A stretch of DNA of 64,000 nt from Aegilops tauschii subsp. strangulata (Eukaryota; Streptophyta; Magnoliopsida; Poales; Poaceae), in contig NC_053036.3 of the NCBI RefSeq assembly GCF_002575655.3, positions 648,541,387 through 648,605,386 of the forward strand, in the 5' to 3' direction. Below are positions 20,945-32,800 of the stretch, piece after piece (within the stretch, counting starts at the first letter, position 1; each line of letters begins with the position of its first letter). Below the pieces are notes generated by a model. The model worked only from the letters and a program-made list of their open reading frames with translations, searched no databases and was not told where the DNA came from. Position numbers and translations under genes: made by a program.

Positions 20945-22230
20945 GTGCCATCATGAGCTAGGTCTATGCGTAGTTTCTATGCACGAGTAAAACACAAGTT
21001 GTTGTGGGCGTCGATTTTGTCAATTTACTTGCCGTTACTAGTCTTATCTTGATTCGGCGGCATCGTGGGATGAAGCGGCCCGGACCGACCTTACACGTAC
21101 GCTTACGTGAGACAGGTTCCACCGACTGACATGCACTAGTTGCATAAGGTGACTAGCGGGTGTCTGTCTCTCCCACTTTAGTCGGATCGGATTCGATGAA
21201 AAGGGTCCTTATGAAGGGTAAATAGAAATTGGCATATCACGTTGTGGTTTTGGCGTAGGTAAGAAACGTTCTTGCTAGAAACCTATAGCAGCCACGTAAA
21301 AGTTTGCAACAACAATTAGAGGACGTCTAACTTGTTTTTGCAGCAAGTCTCATGTGATGTGATATGGCCAGAAGGATGTGATGAATGATATATGTGATGT
21401 ATGAGATTGATCATGTTCTTCTAATAGGAATCACGACTTGCATGTCGATGAGTATGACAATCGGCAGGAGCCATAGGAGTTGTCTTAATTTATTTATGAC
21501 CTGCGTGTCAACTGGAACGTCATGTAATTACTTTACTTTATTGCTAACCGTTAGCCATAGTAGTAGAAGTAATAGTTGGCGAGACAACTTCATGAAGACA
21601 TGATGATGGATAACATGATGATGGAGATCATGGTGTCATGCCGGTGACGATGATGAACATGGCGCCCCGAAGATGGAAATCAAAAGGAGCAAAATGATAT
21701 TGGCCATATCATGTCACTATTTGATTGCATGTGATGTTTATCATGTTTTATATCTTATTTGCTTAGAACGACGGTAGCATAAATAAGATGATCCCTCGCT
21801 AAAATTTTAAGAAAGTGTTCCCCCTAACTGTGCACCGTTGCGAAGGTTCGTTGTTCCGAAGCACCACGTGATGATCGGGTGTGATAGGTTCTAACGTTTG
21901 CATACAACGGGTGTAAGCCAGATTTACACACGCAATACACTTAGGTTGACTTGACGAGCCTAGCATGTACAGACATGGCCTCGGAACACAAGAGACCGAA
22001 AGGTCGAGCATGAGTCGTATAGCAGATACGATCAACATGAAGATGTTCACCGATGATGACTAGTTCGTCTCACGTGATGATCGGACACGGCCTAGTTGAC
22101 TCGGATCATGTATCACTTAGATGACTAGAGGGATGTCTGTCTGAGTGGGAGTTCGTTAATAATTTGATTAGATGAACTTAATTATCATGAACTTAGTCTA
22201 AAAACCTTTATAATATGTCTAGTAGATCAA

Positions 22231-22973
22231 ATGGCCCACGCTAATGTCAACCTCAACTTCAACACGTTCCTAGAGAAAACCAAGCTGAAAGACGATGGTA
22301 GCAACTATACGGACTGGGTCCGGAACTTGAGGATCATCCTCATAGCTGCCAAGAAAGCATATGTCCTAGAAGCACCGCTAGGTGATGCACCTATTTTCCC
22401 AGCAACTCAAGACGTTCTGAACGCCTGGCAGTCACGTAGTGATGATTACTCCCTGGTTCAGTGAGGCATGCTTTACAGCTTAGAACCGGGGCTCCAAAAG
22501 CGTTTTGAGCAGCACGGAGCATATGAGATGTTCCAAGAGCTGAAAATGGTTTTCCAAGCTCATGCCCGGGTCGAGAGATATGAAGTCTCCGACAAGTTCT
22601 ACAGTTGTAAGATGGAGGAGAATAGTTCCGTCAGCGAACACATACTCAAAATGTCTGGGTTGCACAACCGCTTGTCTCAGCTGGGAGTTAATCTCCCGGA
22701 TGACGCGGTCGTTGACATAATCCTTCAGTCGCTCCCACCTAGCTACAAGAGCTTTGTGATGAACTTCAATATGCAGGGGATGGAAAAGACCATTCCTGAG
22801 GTATATTCAATGCTGAAATCAGCGGAGGTGGAGATCAAAAAGGAACATCAAGTGTTGATGGTGAATAAAACCACTAAGTTCAAGAAAGGCAAGGGTAAGA
22901 AGAACTTCAAGAAAGACGGCAAGCTGCCGGGAAGAAGACAAAGAATGGACCCAAGCCTAAGACTGAGTGCTTT
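22231..22973 (+). pseudogene. Angela gag, cut in its zinc knuckle by the CACTA element
   Basis: Starts at ATG 22231 with Copia gag motifs (NYTDWVRNLRIIL; later ILQSLPPSYKSFVMNF). TGA at 22462-22464 interrupts it. The Lys-rich region leads to the CCHC zinc knuckle, whose first Cys codon lies two codons before the insertion point; the remaining ligands are at 29,821 onward. The last ~70 bases also read out of frame relative to the knuckle (the frame used at 22468-22900 must shift near 22,930), indicating a small indel. Confidence 0.85.
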
Positions 22974-23270
22974 CACTAGTAGAAAACAGGGCTTAGGTCA
23001 CAGGGCAGTTTTCACATTAGCGCCGGTTCAGTCACGAACCGGGACTAATGTGAGCATTGGTCCCGGTTCGTGAGCCCAGGGGGCTGGCCGGGGCCTCGTG
23101 GGCATTGGCCCCGGTTCGTATGGACCCTTTGGTCCCGGTTGGTGGTACAAACCGGGACCAATGGGCCACGCTCCTGGCCCACCACCCTTTAGTCCCGGTT
23201 CATACCACAAACCGGGACTAAAGGGTTGGTCCTAGTTGCGGCCAGTGTTTAGTCCCACCTCGCCAACCGA
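22974..23270 (+). repeat. CACTA left terminal and subterminal repeats
   Basis: CACTAG end followed by GGTCCCGGTT-type words facing both ways, the kind of array bound by the element's accessory protein in better known plant CACTA systems. Confidence 0.8.
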
Positions 23271-23349
23271 AGGGCGCTCACACCAGTTTATAAGCCCATC
23301 CCTCTATGCCTTGTTGAGCTTCTCTTAAAGTGAAAATAGATGCCCTTAT

Positions 23350-23425
23350 ACAGAAAATTTCACCTAAATTCACAGTAAATTGAAATTTACAGTGAATTTA
23401 GGTTTAATTTTCTCTATAAGCGCAT
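23350..23425. repeat. AT-rich palindrome
   Basis: CCTAAATTCACAGTAAAT and its near-perfect reverse complement are separated by only a few bases, with outer pairing AGAAAATT/AATTTTCT. Confidence 0.8.
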
Positions 23426-23459
23426 CTATGTTCATTTTTTATATTTATAAAATAAATAA

Positions 23460-23960
23460 ACCTCAATAAAATAAATAAAACTAAATAAACCTTAATAAAA
23501 TAAACTATGGTAACTACAATAAATAAACCTTAATAAATTAAGTAAAAATAGCAGCAGTAAAATAAATAAAAATAAAATAATTAAAGTAAAATTCATAAGT
23601 AATTAGAAATAAAATAAATAAGTTTTTTTTTGTAAGTAGAAACAAAACCTTTTCAGAGTTCATTTGAAATGCTTTTCAATTTTAGGGTCTTATAGCTCAA
23701 AATAATTAACCTTAATAAAATAAATAAAACTAAATAAACCTTAATAAAATAAAATAAAATAAACTATAGTAACTATAATAAATAAACCTTAATAAATTAA
23801 GTAAAAATAGCAGCAGTAAAATAAATAAAAATAGCAGCAGTAAAATAAATAAAAATAAAATAATTAAAGTAAAATACATAAGTAATTAGAAATAAAATAA
23901 ATAAGTTTTTTTTTGTAAGTAGAAACAAAACCTTTTCAGAGTTCATTTGAAATGCTTTTC
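23460..23960. repeat. AT-rich AAATAAA-type repeats with a ~285-bp direct duplication
   Basis: The word series AAATAAACCTTAATAAA and GCAGCAGTAAAATAAATAA recurs; 23,600-23,700 is repeated at about 23,880-23,990. No coding potential. Confidence 0.65.
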
Positions 23961-25155
23961 AATTTTAGGGTCTTATAGCTCAAAATAATTAATAAATGCA
24001 TGAAAAATAACAGATGAAGTCAGAAAGGATTGAAAAATGATGATGTGGCTTTGAATGGTGCATTTTGAACACAAAAAAAGTCAGGAGTTCAAATAAGTTT
24101 TAAAAAATGAAATCCCTTTGTAACAGACGAGTTTTCGGATGAAATCCTGATACTTTGAAAGAGATTGTCCGTTTTGTACACGAAGTGCATCCAGTTTTTG
24201 CCGTAACCCTCTCAACTTTCTTGCACATGCTATGTGGATGAAATGATGATATCATGCCAACTTTCAACCTTTTCAGAGTTCACTTGAAATGCTTTTCAAT
24301 TTTAGTGTCTTATAGCTCAAAATAATTAGTAAATGCATGAAAAATAACAAATGAAGTCAGAAAGGATTGAAAAATGATGATGTGGCTTTGAATGGTGCAT
24401 TTTGAACACACAAAAAGTCAGGAGTTCAAATAAGTTTTAAAAAATGAAATCCCTTTGTAACAGACGAGTTTCCGGATGAAATCCTGATACTTTGAAAGAG
24501 ATTGTCCGTTTTGTACACGAAGTGCATCCAGTTTTTGCCATAACCCTCTCAACTTTCTTGCACATGCTATGTGGATGACATGATGATATCATGCCAACTT
24601 TCAACCTTTTCAGAGTTCATTTGAAATGCTTTTCAATTTTAGGGTCTTATAGCTCAAAATAATTAGTAAATGCATGAAAAATAACAAATGAAGTCAGAAA
24701 GGATTGAAAAATGATGATGTGGCTTTGAATGGTGCATTTTGAACACACAAAAACTCAGGAGTTCAAATAAGTTTTAAAAAATGAAATCCCTTTGTAACAA
24801 ACGAGTTTCCGGATGAAATCCTGATACTTTGAAAGAGATTGTCCGTTTTGTACACGAAGTGCATCCAGTTTTTGCCGTAACCCTCTCAACTTTCTTGCAC
24901 ATGCTATGTGGATGAAATGATGATATCATGCCAACTTTCAACCTTTTCAGAGTTCATTTTAAATGCTTTTCAATTTTAGGGTCTTATAGCTCAAAATAAT
25001 TAGTAAATGCATGAAAAATGACAAATGAAGTCAGAAAGGATTGAAAAATGATGATGTGGCTTTGAATGGTGCATTTTAAACACACAAAAAGTCAGGAGTT
25101 CAAATAAGTTTTAAAAAATGAAATCCCTTTGTAACAGACGAGTTTTCGGATGAAA
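23930..25155. repeat. 337-bp tandem repeat, about 3.6 copies
   Basis: The word CCCTTTGTAACA begins at 24114, 24451, 24788 and 25125, exactly 337 bp apart each time. The same unit occurs in the second CACTA (62,443 and 62,780, again 337 bp apart), so it belongs to the family and is not a local accident. Confidence 0.95.
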
Positions 25156-25539
25156 TTTAAAGTATTCAAATTTGGAAACTAATGGAGTAACAGAAAGTTT
25201 ATAATTATTCTGAGCTAAAAGCAAAAAGAATAAAAAAATAAAGCAAAAATCAAAAGAAAATAAATAATTCAAAAAACAAAAAAATACTGGAAAAAATAAA
25301 AAATGCCGCCTAATGGGCCACACGACCTGCATACGACTAGAAACCCATCTGCACATGGGCCAGGATGCAGGCCCGCAGGCCCAATAGGCCCAACATGGCA
25401 GTGACAAAGGTAGGCATGTAATGCCTGCATATTAGAGAGGAGCTCAGCACCTGAGGTGCAACGCAGCTTATAAACATGTGCTGAGCTCTCTCAGCTAGCG
25501 AGGTGGGACTAAACTTCCCACCGCACCGCGCCAGCACAT

Positions 25540-25690
25540 TAGTCCCGGTTGGCGGCTCCAACCGGAACCAATGCTCCCCTTTGGTCCCGGTTGGTGCCAC
25601 CAACCGGGACTAAAGGGTGGGTATTGGTTCCAGTTTGTGCGTTGAACCGGGACCAAAGCCTTTGCTATATAAGCAGCACTTAGGAAATTT
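25540..25690 (+). promoter_or_regulatory. Internal GTCCCGGTT palindromes followed by a TATA box
   Basis: Inverted GTCCCGGTT...AACCGGGAC pairs at about 25,543-25,655 mimic the subterminal repeats. CTATATAAGC at about 25,669-25,678 follows, placed to drive the second gene block. The equivalent cluster is at 63,880-64,000 in the other CACTA. Confidence 0.6.
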
Positions 25691-26635
25691 TCTGATTTCC
25701 ATCGCCAGTGTCCCCCCGCCCGACGATGCCGCGAGCTCGATCTACGCCGCCAGGCTGCCCCGCCGTCGCCCGTGCCCCCGAGCCCACGCCATCGCCCGTC
25801 GCCGTCGTCCTCCGCCCCCCGCCGCCGTCGCCGTCGGCCTCCGCCGCGCGCCCCCGAGCCGTCGCCCTGTACGTTACCGTCGTCGCCCTCCGCCCCCGGC
25901 CCGCCGCGGTCGCCGTCGCCCTCCGCCACCCACGCCGTCGCCCTCCGCCGCCCACGCCGTCGCCCTCCGCCGCCCGATGTGAGCCGCCGCCACGCCACGG
26001 CTCTGTTTATTTTTTTCATATAATTTGTATTATTTTTTTGTTCATTGCATTTTTTCATATATATAATGTGTATATATATATGTATGTGGTAGCTAGCTAT
26101 ATGATGAATGGATGTGGCTATGTATGTATGAATATAATGTTCATACAATTTTATAGAACTATGTATGTATGAATATAATGTAGCTATATGATTTTAGGTT
26201 ATAAGTGCTTAGTAGTTGAACTAGCTAGTTGATTTAATAAAACTATTTTATTAAATTTTACTATATATAGAAGTAGTTTATTTTTAGTAAGAACTACTTT
26301 ATTTTATATATTTATAGTAAGTGCTTAGTAGTTGAACTAGTTGATTAATTAATAGAACTATTTTATTAAATTTTACTATATATAGAAGTAGTTTATTTTT
26401 AGTAAGAACTACTTTATTTTATTTATTTATAGTAAGTGCTTAGTAGTTGAACTAGTTGATTAATTAATAAAAGTACTTTATTTTATTTATAGTAAGTGCT
26501 TAATTAGTAGTTGAACTAGTTGATTTAACAAAACTAGTTTATTTTACTATAGAAGTAGTTTATTTTTAGCAAGGAAATTAATAGAACTAGTTTGTTTTTT
26601 TAGTTAAAGCAATTATTCCCGCATCGACGTCGACG

Positions 26636-27037
26636 ATGCCTATCCCACATCCTCGTCGTCGACTCGGCGGAGGAGGCCGGCTTGATCAGAGGGGCCATGT
26701 CCGGGACTGGGCTCCGCCGGGCTGGTTTTGGGAGGTGCTACCTTCCGGTGGGCGTAGGTTGGTGAGGAACCAGCCCGTCGTTGACCCGATCCTTGTTTGG
26801 TGGCGCTCGCGTGGGCCTGTGACGGTGCCGAGGCTTCCGGACACCGCGGAGGTGGTACGTCACCATGTCAGCGAGGAGTACCAGCACGTCCGTCGCTACA
26901 TGGTTGCGTTGGAGGGCAGGTTCGACAATACCTGGCAGGTTCGTCAGGGATCTCACTGGAGCTATGATCCTGTGATGGTTCCGTCCCTTTGGGTGTCCAC
27001 CGCCCGCGCCGATACCCGTCGGGCGCTACTGTTCTAG
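26636..27037 (+). CDS. 133-codon ORF of the CACTA second gene block, function unknown
   Basis: ATG at 26636 to TAG at 27035, GC-rich compared with its surroundings and without internal breaks. It is basic and Gly-rich at the start, then APPGWFWEVLPSGGRRLVRN, a central HHVSEEYQHVRRYMVALEGR helix-like segment and a Trp-rich end. I do not recognise a known domain. It lies between the internal promoter-like cluster (25,671) and the B3-like gene, on the same strand, so it may be an early exon of the same transcription unit or a separate element gene. The preceding GC-rich stretch 25,690-25,985 (Pro/Arg/Ala codons in all frames) may be its leader. Confidence 0.5.
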   Translation: MPIPHPRRRLGGGGRLDQRGHVRDWAPPGWFWEVLPSGGRRLVRNQPVVDPILVWWRSRGPVTVPRLPDTAEVVRHHVSEEYQHVRRYMVALEGRFDNTWQVRQGSHWSYDPVMVPSLWVSTARADTRRALLF

Positions 27038-27463
27038 CTGTACTAGCGATGCTATATGTATGATAGTATTCGAGGTGTATTAGTGATAATATTCGACGAT
27101 GTACGGACGCATGGAGATGATGTAGTTTTGCTTATGATTGAATGCATCCTAATTTGAATACTACTTTATTTTGTGATTTGATTTTGCTTATTGAATGCTC
27201 AAAGTGGAAAACTACTCCGATCCTACTTTGAATGCTAAAATTGGAGAGCACTATGATTAGTTGATAGCTTATAGGGTTTTTGTTTTCGCAGAAATCTAGG
27301 AGCCCCCGGCCCCTCCATCATCCCCGCCGTCGTCCCCGTCACCGCCCCCTCCGACATCGAGGTGAGACCAGCCAAATCCTCTTTTAGAAAGATAATTAAA
27401 TGATATTTCGGGTAGACTGTAAGTCTGTCGAGTCTCCACCATATATGAGAGGACGAAGAATCC

Positions 27464-27567
27464 CGACTGTTGTCGTGGGGGTAGCTTCTCCTTCGTTCCC
27501 GTGTGCTAGACAATTTGGTGTAATGCACTCGAGAACGAAAGGAGGAGCTACCATCACTGACGGTCGC
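27464..27567. ncRNA. Fold-back sequence 1, miRNA-precursor-like (candidate)
   Basis: Arms GGTAGCTTCTCCTTCGTTCC and GAACGAAAGGAGGAGCTACC face each other across a ~30-nt loop; weaker pairing extends to about 50 nt per arm. It lies between the 133-codon ORF and the B3-like gene. Expression unknown. Confidence 0.45.
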
Positions 27568-27631
27568 AAATGTCAGAGAGGAATCAGTGAGGGAGAGTTC
27601 CACCATATATATATGAGAGGACGAAGAATCC

Positions 27632-27737
27632 CGACTGTTGTCGTGGGGGTCGCTTCTCCTTTGTTCCCGTGTGCTAGCTAGACATTTTGGTGTAATGCAC
27701 ACGGGGACAAAGGGAGGAGCGACCATCACCAACGGTC
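27632..27737. ncRNA. Fold-back sequence 2, tandem diverged copy of fold-back 1 (candidate)
   Basis: Arms GGTCGCTTCTCCTTTGTTCC and GGACAAAGGGAGGAGCGACC, same design as the copy ~168 bp upstream, with compensating differences in the two arms. Both start after CCGACTGTTGTCGTGGGGGT. Confidence 0.45.
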
Positions 27738-27887
27738 GAATGTATACACCACGTGAGCTGAGAGTTTTGAAGAAAAGACTCGACAAACCGATAGTCAACC
27801 CGTGATGAATAATAATGATCTAACTTAGGTTTTTTAGTACATATATTTAATTGTAGATGCTTAATATTTGAATTATGAACATAGGAA

Positions 27888-28993
27888 ATGTCGTACTCGG
27901 ACGACGAAAGTCTCCCGGGGGAGTGCGACTGGTGCCACGACGACCGAGGTCAGTGCGACAGGCCTCACCTGGACGAAGATCGGCGCTTCAGTATTAAGCT
28001 GGAGGAGACGTTCGATGTTGAAACGGTACGCAACGACGACAAGTGTTATTTTTTCGTAATTAAGCACGACTTCAACTATTTCAACGTGTACTTTTCATCT
28101 TTTACAATTCGGCTAGCTTATCCCATGCCATGCAAGACGCTACGTCTTGGAGAGGATGGGTTTTGAAGACCATGAAAGTATGGAAACAAAGAAAATTCAC
28201 CTAAGGACCCATCATGATATAGATTTTGAAGTAAAGCTGTATAATTCTGAGAGCGTAACCCATTTTGGTTGCAAAAATTGGGAAGCATTTTGCAAGATGT
28301 ATGGTTTTGATGAGGGTATGCTTGTCACCATGGATCTTTGGTGATCCTGACATCGAGCAAGACAATATGGACATTTGGGTCCTTGTTGATACGCCTCCAA
28401 TTCTACCGCTATGTGAGTTTCTCAAACATAGTTATTAGCTAATTTATATTTTCATTTGAAAATAGTTGACAACTTATTTTCATTGACAGCTTATTTTGAT
28501 TGTTCAAACAATGTGCGGAACATGGTAGACAGAACCTACTACACCGATGGCTCTGAGTTAACTTATAAGGAGAAAACTCATCTGGTCGGATTTTGTACTG
28601 ATATTGAGAATTACAATCAAACTCCTCAACATTATGGTCAATACGTGCCACTAGTGCACGTGTTGAACTACGGTAACTACTATGGAGATACCCTGGTAAG
28701 ATTTCTTACTATTACGACATCCGTGCATATTTTGCATAGTTCTAAAACTAGTACATTATCATTGCTAACTATGAAGTTATTACTATGTTTTTCAACAGAT
28801 AATCCCAGAGGATTGTGTGCCTCATTTGATGTATCAGAATGGTAGGCTTGATGTTTTGAATATACAACCAGGTCATCCTACGAATCTCAACTGTCCATAC
28901 CGGATTTCTAAAAGAAGTGGGGACATGCAAATCAAAGAATGGAAAAAATGTATGGACAGACGCAAGGAGGTTCTTGGAAGCAAAAGGAAGTGA
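27888..28993 (+). pseudogene. B3-domain-like gene of the CACTA element, four exons, 1-bp frameshift
   Basis: Proposed exons 27888-28025, 28117-28412, 28490-28695 and 28799-28993, all GT..AG. Exon 1 has a CDWCHDD Cys/Asp-rich start. Exon 2 carries a B3-like segment (NWEAFCKMYGFDEGMLVTMDL), as in plant B3 DNA-binding domains. Exons 3-4 appear to hold a second, weaker B3-like region and a basic tail (SKRK). One extra T in 28336-28338 shifts the frame to an early TGA at 28342; without it all four exons stay open. A DNA-binding protein in a CACTA element would fit the TNPA-like accessory role, binding the GTCCCGGTT arrays, but that is inference. Confidence 0.6.
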
Positions 28994-29285
28994 GGCGCAA
29001 GAATTGGAGACAGGATGATCTCCATTCTCCATAATGGAGAGTCAGGGTCTATATTGTTTTATGCTATTTTACCTTAAAGAGGGTATTTCGGTCCTACCTA
29101 ATACTGATGATCATGTGCTAAGAACAATTAAGTAGGGTTGGTTCGATGACTGTGAGGATGATGATCGTATGACTTGTTATTAATAACGAGTAGAAGTTGT
29201 ATGATGATGATTAGTAGGACTTGTTATTATATATGATGATGCATGATGCGCGCATGAAGAGTTATTATATATCAGCGGGTGAAAT

Positions 29286-29428
29286 GAACATGGATTGGAT
29301 TGAAGTGAAGGCAACATGCATGTGGTGCGTGTCGAAAGTAGTACAATCCAAACTTGATCAAGTCCGGATTAGTATTACTTTCGACATGCACCACATGTTG
29401 CCTTCACTTCAATCTAAGCCATGTTTAG
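29286..29428. ncRNA. Long stem hairpin near the CACTA right end (candidate)
   Basis: About 60 nt on each side pair: AACATGG...GATTGAAGTGAAGGCAACATG on the left and its reverse complement on the right (CATGTTGCCTTCACTTCAATC), also TGTCGAAAGTA with TACTTTCGACA. The left arm has a 4-base CATG duplication as the main bulge; the loop is about 20 nt. Located downstream of the B3-like gene. Confidence 0.5.
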
Positions 29429-29607
29429 GCATAGCAGTACGTAGCGTTGGTAAACCAAACACGGAGATATAAGAGAGGACACTTCTCTCTAATAGCTACC
29501 TAATAACAACCTAAATTAACCCCCCAAAACCCCCAAACCCCCCCCCCCCCCTTTCAAAAAAAAACAAAAACCTCAGCTCCTGCCAGGTGCTGACGCGTGG
29601 ATGCCTA

Positions 29608-29814
29608 TTGGTCCCGGTTGGTGGCACCAACCGGGACCAAAGGCCCTCCTGCCTGGGCTCCCCGCACCGGCCACGTGGACGGCCTTTAGTTCCGGTTCGT
29701 GTAAGAACCGGGACTAAAGGGCTAGGGCATTAGTAACGACCCTTTAGTCCCGGTTCCAGAACCGGGACTAAAGGCCCTTATGAACCGGGGTAAAAGCCCC
29801 TTTTCCTACTAGTG
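29608..29814 (-). repeat. CACTA right subterminal and terminal repeats
   Basis: Inverted GGTCCCGGTTGG / CCAACCGGGACC and CCCGGTTC pairs ending in CCTACTAGTG. Confidence 0.8.
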
Positions 29815-29817
29815 TTT

Positions 29818-32800
29818 TATTGCAAGGGAAACGGTCACTAGAAGCGGAACTGCCCCAAGTACTTAGCGGATAAGAAGGCCGGCAATACCAAAGGTATATG
29901 TGATATACATGTTATTGATGTGTACATAACCAGCGCTCGTAGTAGCTCCTAGGTATTTGATACCGGTGCGGTTGCTCATATTTGTAACTCAAAGCAGGAG
30001 CTGCGGAATAAGCGGAGACCGGCAAAGGACGAGGTGACGATGCGCGTCGGAAATGGTTCCAAGGTCGATGTGATCGCCGTCGGCACGCTACATCTACATT
30101 TACCTACGGGATTAGTTTTAAACCTCAATAATTGTTATTTAGTGCCAGCTTTGAGCATGAACATTGTATCTGGATCTCGTTTAATGCGAGATGGCTACTC
30201 ATTTAAATCCGAGAATAATGGCTGTTCTATTTATATGAGAGATATGTTTTATGGTCATGCCCCGCTGGTCAATGGTTTATTCTTAATGAATCTCGAACGT
30301 GATGTTACACATATTCATAGTGTGAATGCCAAGAAATGTAAGGTTGATAATGATAGTCCCACATACTTGTGGCACTGCCGCCTTGGTCACATTGGTGTCA
30401 AACGCATGAAGAAACTCCATGCAGATGGACTTTTGGAGTCTCTTGATTATGAATCATTTGACACGTGCGAACCATGCCTCATGGGAAAAATGACCAAGAC
30501 TCCGTTCTCCGGAACAATGGAGCGAGCAACCAACTTATTGGAAATCATACATACTGATGTGTGCGGTCCAATGAGCGTTGAGGCTCGCGGTGGCTATCGT
30601 TATGTTCTCACCCTCACTGATGACTTGAGTAGATATGGGTATGTTTACTTAATGAAACGAAAGTCTGAGACCTTTGAAAAGTTCAAGGAATTTCAGAGTG
30701 AGGTTGAGAATCAACGTGACAGGAAAATAAAGTTCTTATGATCAGATCGTGGAGGGGAATATTTGAGTCACGAATTTGGCACACACTTAAGGAAATGTGG
30801 AATTGTTTCACAACTCACCCCGCTTGGAACACCTCAGCGTAATGGTGTGTCCGAACATCGTAATCGCACTCTATTGGATATGGTGCGATCTATGATGTCT
30901 CTTACCGATCTACCGCTATCATTCTGGGGTTATGCTTTAGAGACTGCCGCATTCACTTTAAATAGGGCTCCGTCGAAATCCATTGAGACGACACCGTATG
31001 AATTATGGTTTGGAAAGAAACCTAAGCTGTCGTTTCTTAAAGTTTGGGGATGTGATTCTTATGTCAAGAAACTTCAACCTGAAAAGCTCGAACCCAAGTC
31101 GGAAAAATGCGTCTTCATAGGATACCCTAAGGAAACCATTGTGTATACCTTCTACCTCAGATCCGAAGGCAAGATCTTCGTTGCCAAGAACGGGTCCTTT
31201 CTGGAGAAAGAGTTTCTCTCGAAAGAAGTAAGTGGGAGGAAAGTGGAACTTGATGAGATGACCCCTCTGGAACCAGAAAGTAGCGCAGCACAAGAAAATG
31301 TTTCTGTGGTGCCTGCACCGACTAGAGAGGAAGTTAATGATGACGATCATGATCAAGTTACCACTGAACTTCGTAGGTCCACAAGGACACGTTCCACACC
31401 AGAGTGGTACGGCAACCCTGTCCTGGAAATCATGTTGTTGGACAACGGTGAACCTTCGAACTATGAAGAAGCAATGGCGGGTCCAGATTCTAACAAATGG
31501 CTTGAAGCCATGCAATCCGAGATAGGATCCATGTATGAAAACAAAGTATGGACTTTGACAGACTTGCCCGATGATCGGCGAGCGATAGAAAATAAATGGA
31601 TCTTTAAGAAGAAGACGGACGCGGATGGAAATGTTACCATCTATAAAGCTCGACTTGTCGCTAAGGGTTATCGACAAGTTCAAGGAGTTGACTACAATGA
31701 GACCTTCTCACCCGTAGCGAAGCTAAAGTCCGTCCGAATCATGTTAGCAATTGCCGCATTCTACGATTATGAAATATGGCAAATGGACGTCAAAACGGCA
31801 TTCCTTAACGGCTTCCTTAAGGAAGAATTGTATATGATGCAGTCAGAAGGTTTTGTCGATCCTAAGAATGCTGACAAAGTATGCAAGCTCCAGCGCTCAA
31901 TCTATGGGCTGGTGCAGGCATCTCGGAGTTGGAACATTCGCTTTGATGAGATGATCAAAGCGTTTGGGTTTACACAGACTTACGGAGAAGCCTGTGTTTA
32001 CAAGAAAGTGAGTGGGAGCTCTGTAGCATTTCTCATATTATATGTGGATGACATACTATTGATGGGAAATGATATAGAATTCTTGGAAAGTATAAAGGCC
32101 TACTTGAATAAGTGTTTTTCAATGAAGGACCTTGGAGAAGCTGCTTACATATTAGGCATCAAGATCTATAGAGATAGATCGAGACGCCTCATAGGTCTTT
32201 CACAAAGCACATACCTTGACAAGATATTGAAGAAGTTCAATATGGATCAGTCCAAGAAGGGGTTCTTGCCTGTATTGCAAGGTGTGAGATTGAGCACGGC
32301 TCAATGCCCGACCACGGCAGAAGATAGAGAAAAGATGGGTGTCGTCCCCTATGCCTCGGCCATAGGGTCTATTATGTATGCCATGCTGTGTACCAGACCT
32401 GATGTAAACCTTGCCGTAAGTTTGGTAGGAAGGTACCAAAGTAATCCCAGCATGGAACACTGGATAGCGGTCAAGAACATCCTGAAGTACCTGAAAAGGA
32501 CTGAGGATATGTTTCTCGTTTATGGAGGTGACGAAGAGCTCGTCGTAAAGGGTTACGTCGATGCAAGCTTCGACACAGATCTGGATGACTCTAAGTCACA
32601 AACCGGATACGTGTACATTTTGAATGGTGGGGCAGTCAGCTGGTGCAGTTGCAAGCAAAGCGTCGTGGCGGGATCTACATGTGAAGCAGAGTACATGGCA
32701 GCCTCGGAGGCATCACATGAAGCAATCTGGATGAAGGAGTTCATTGCCGACCTAGGAGTTATTCCCAATGCATCGGGGCCGATGACTCTCTTCTGTGACA

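Larger units (their letters stand above)
22974..29814 (+). mobile_element. CACTA transposon (6,841 bp), lacking transposase but carrying a second gene block
   Basis: Ends are CACTAGTAGAAAACAGGG and the reverse complement of CACTAGTAGGAAAAGGGG, with 3-bp duplication TTT at 22971-22973 and 29815-29817. Subterminal blocks at 22,974-23,270 and 29,608-29,814 contain many GTCCCGGTT/AACCGGGAC words in both orientations. The left half (to ~25,690) parallels 58,392-58,680 plus 62,430-64,000 of the second CACTA but without its transposase. The right half has a TATA box (25,671), a 133-codon ORF, two fold-backs, a B3-like gene and a hairpin. It is therefore a deletion derivative dependent on a transposase supplied elsewhere. 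Confidence 0.93.

Noticed and set aside
23930..25155. CRISPR-like regular repeats
   Set aside because: Repeats are 337 bp, directly adjacent, without unique spacers, inside a plant transposon.
25495..26148. 217-codon minus-strand Gly/Arg-rich ORF and overlapping Pro/Arg-rich plus ORFs
   Set aside because: Low-complexity CCGCCG-type DNA is open in several frames on both strands; no conserved motif.
31003..31683. 226-codon minus-strand ORF
   Set aside because: Shadow of the Angela RT/integrase frame, no independent support.
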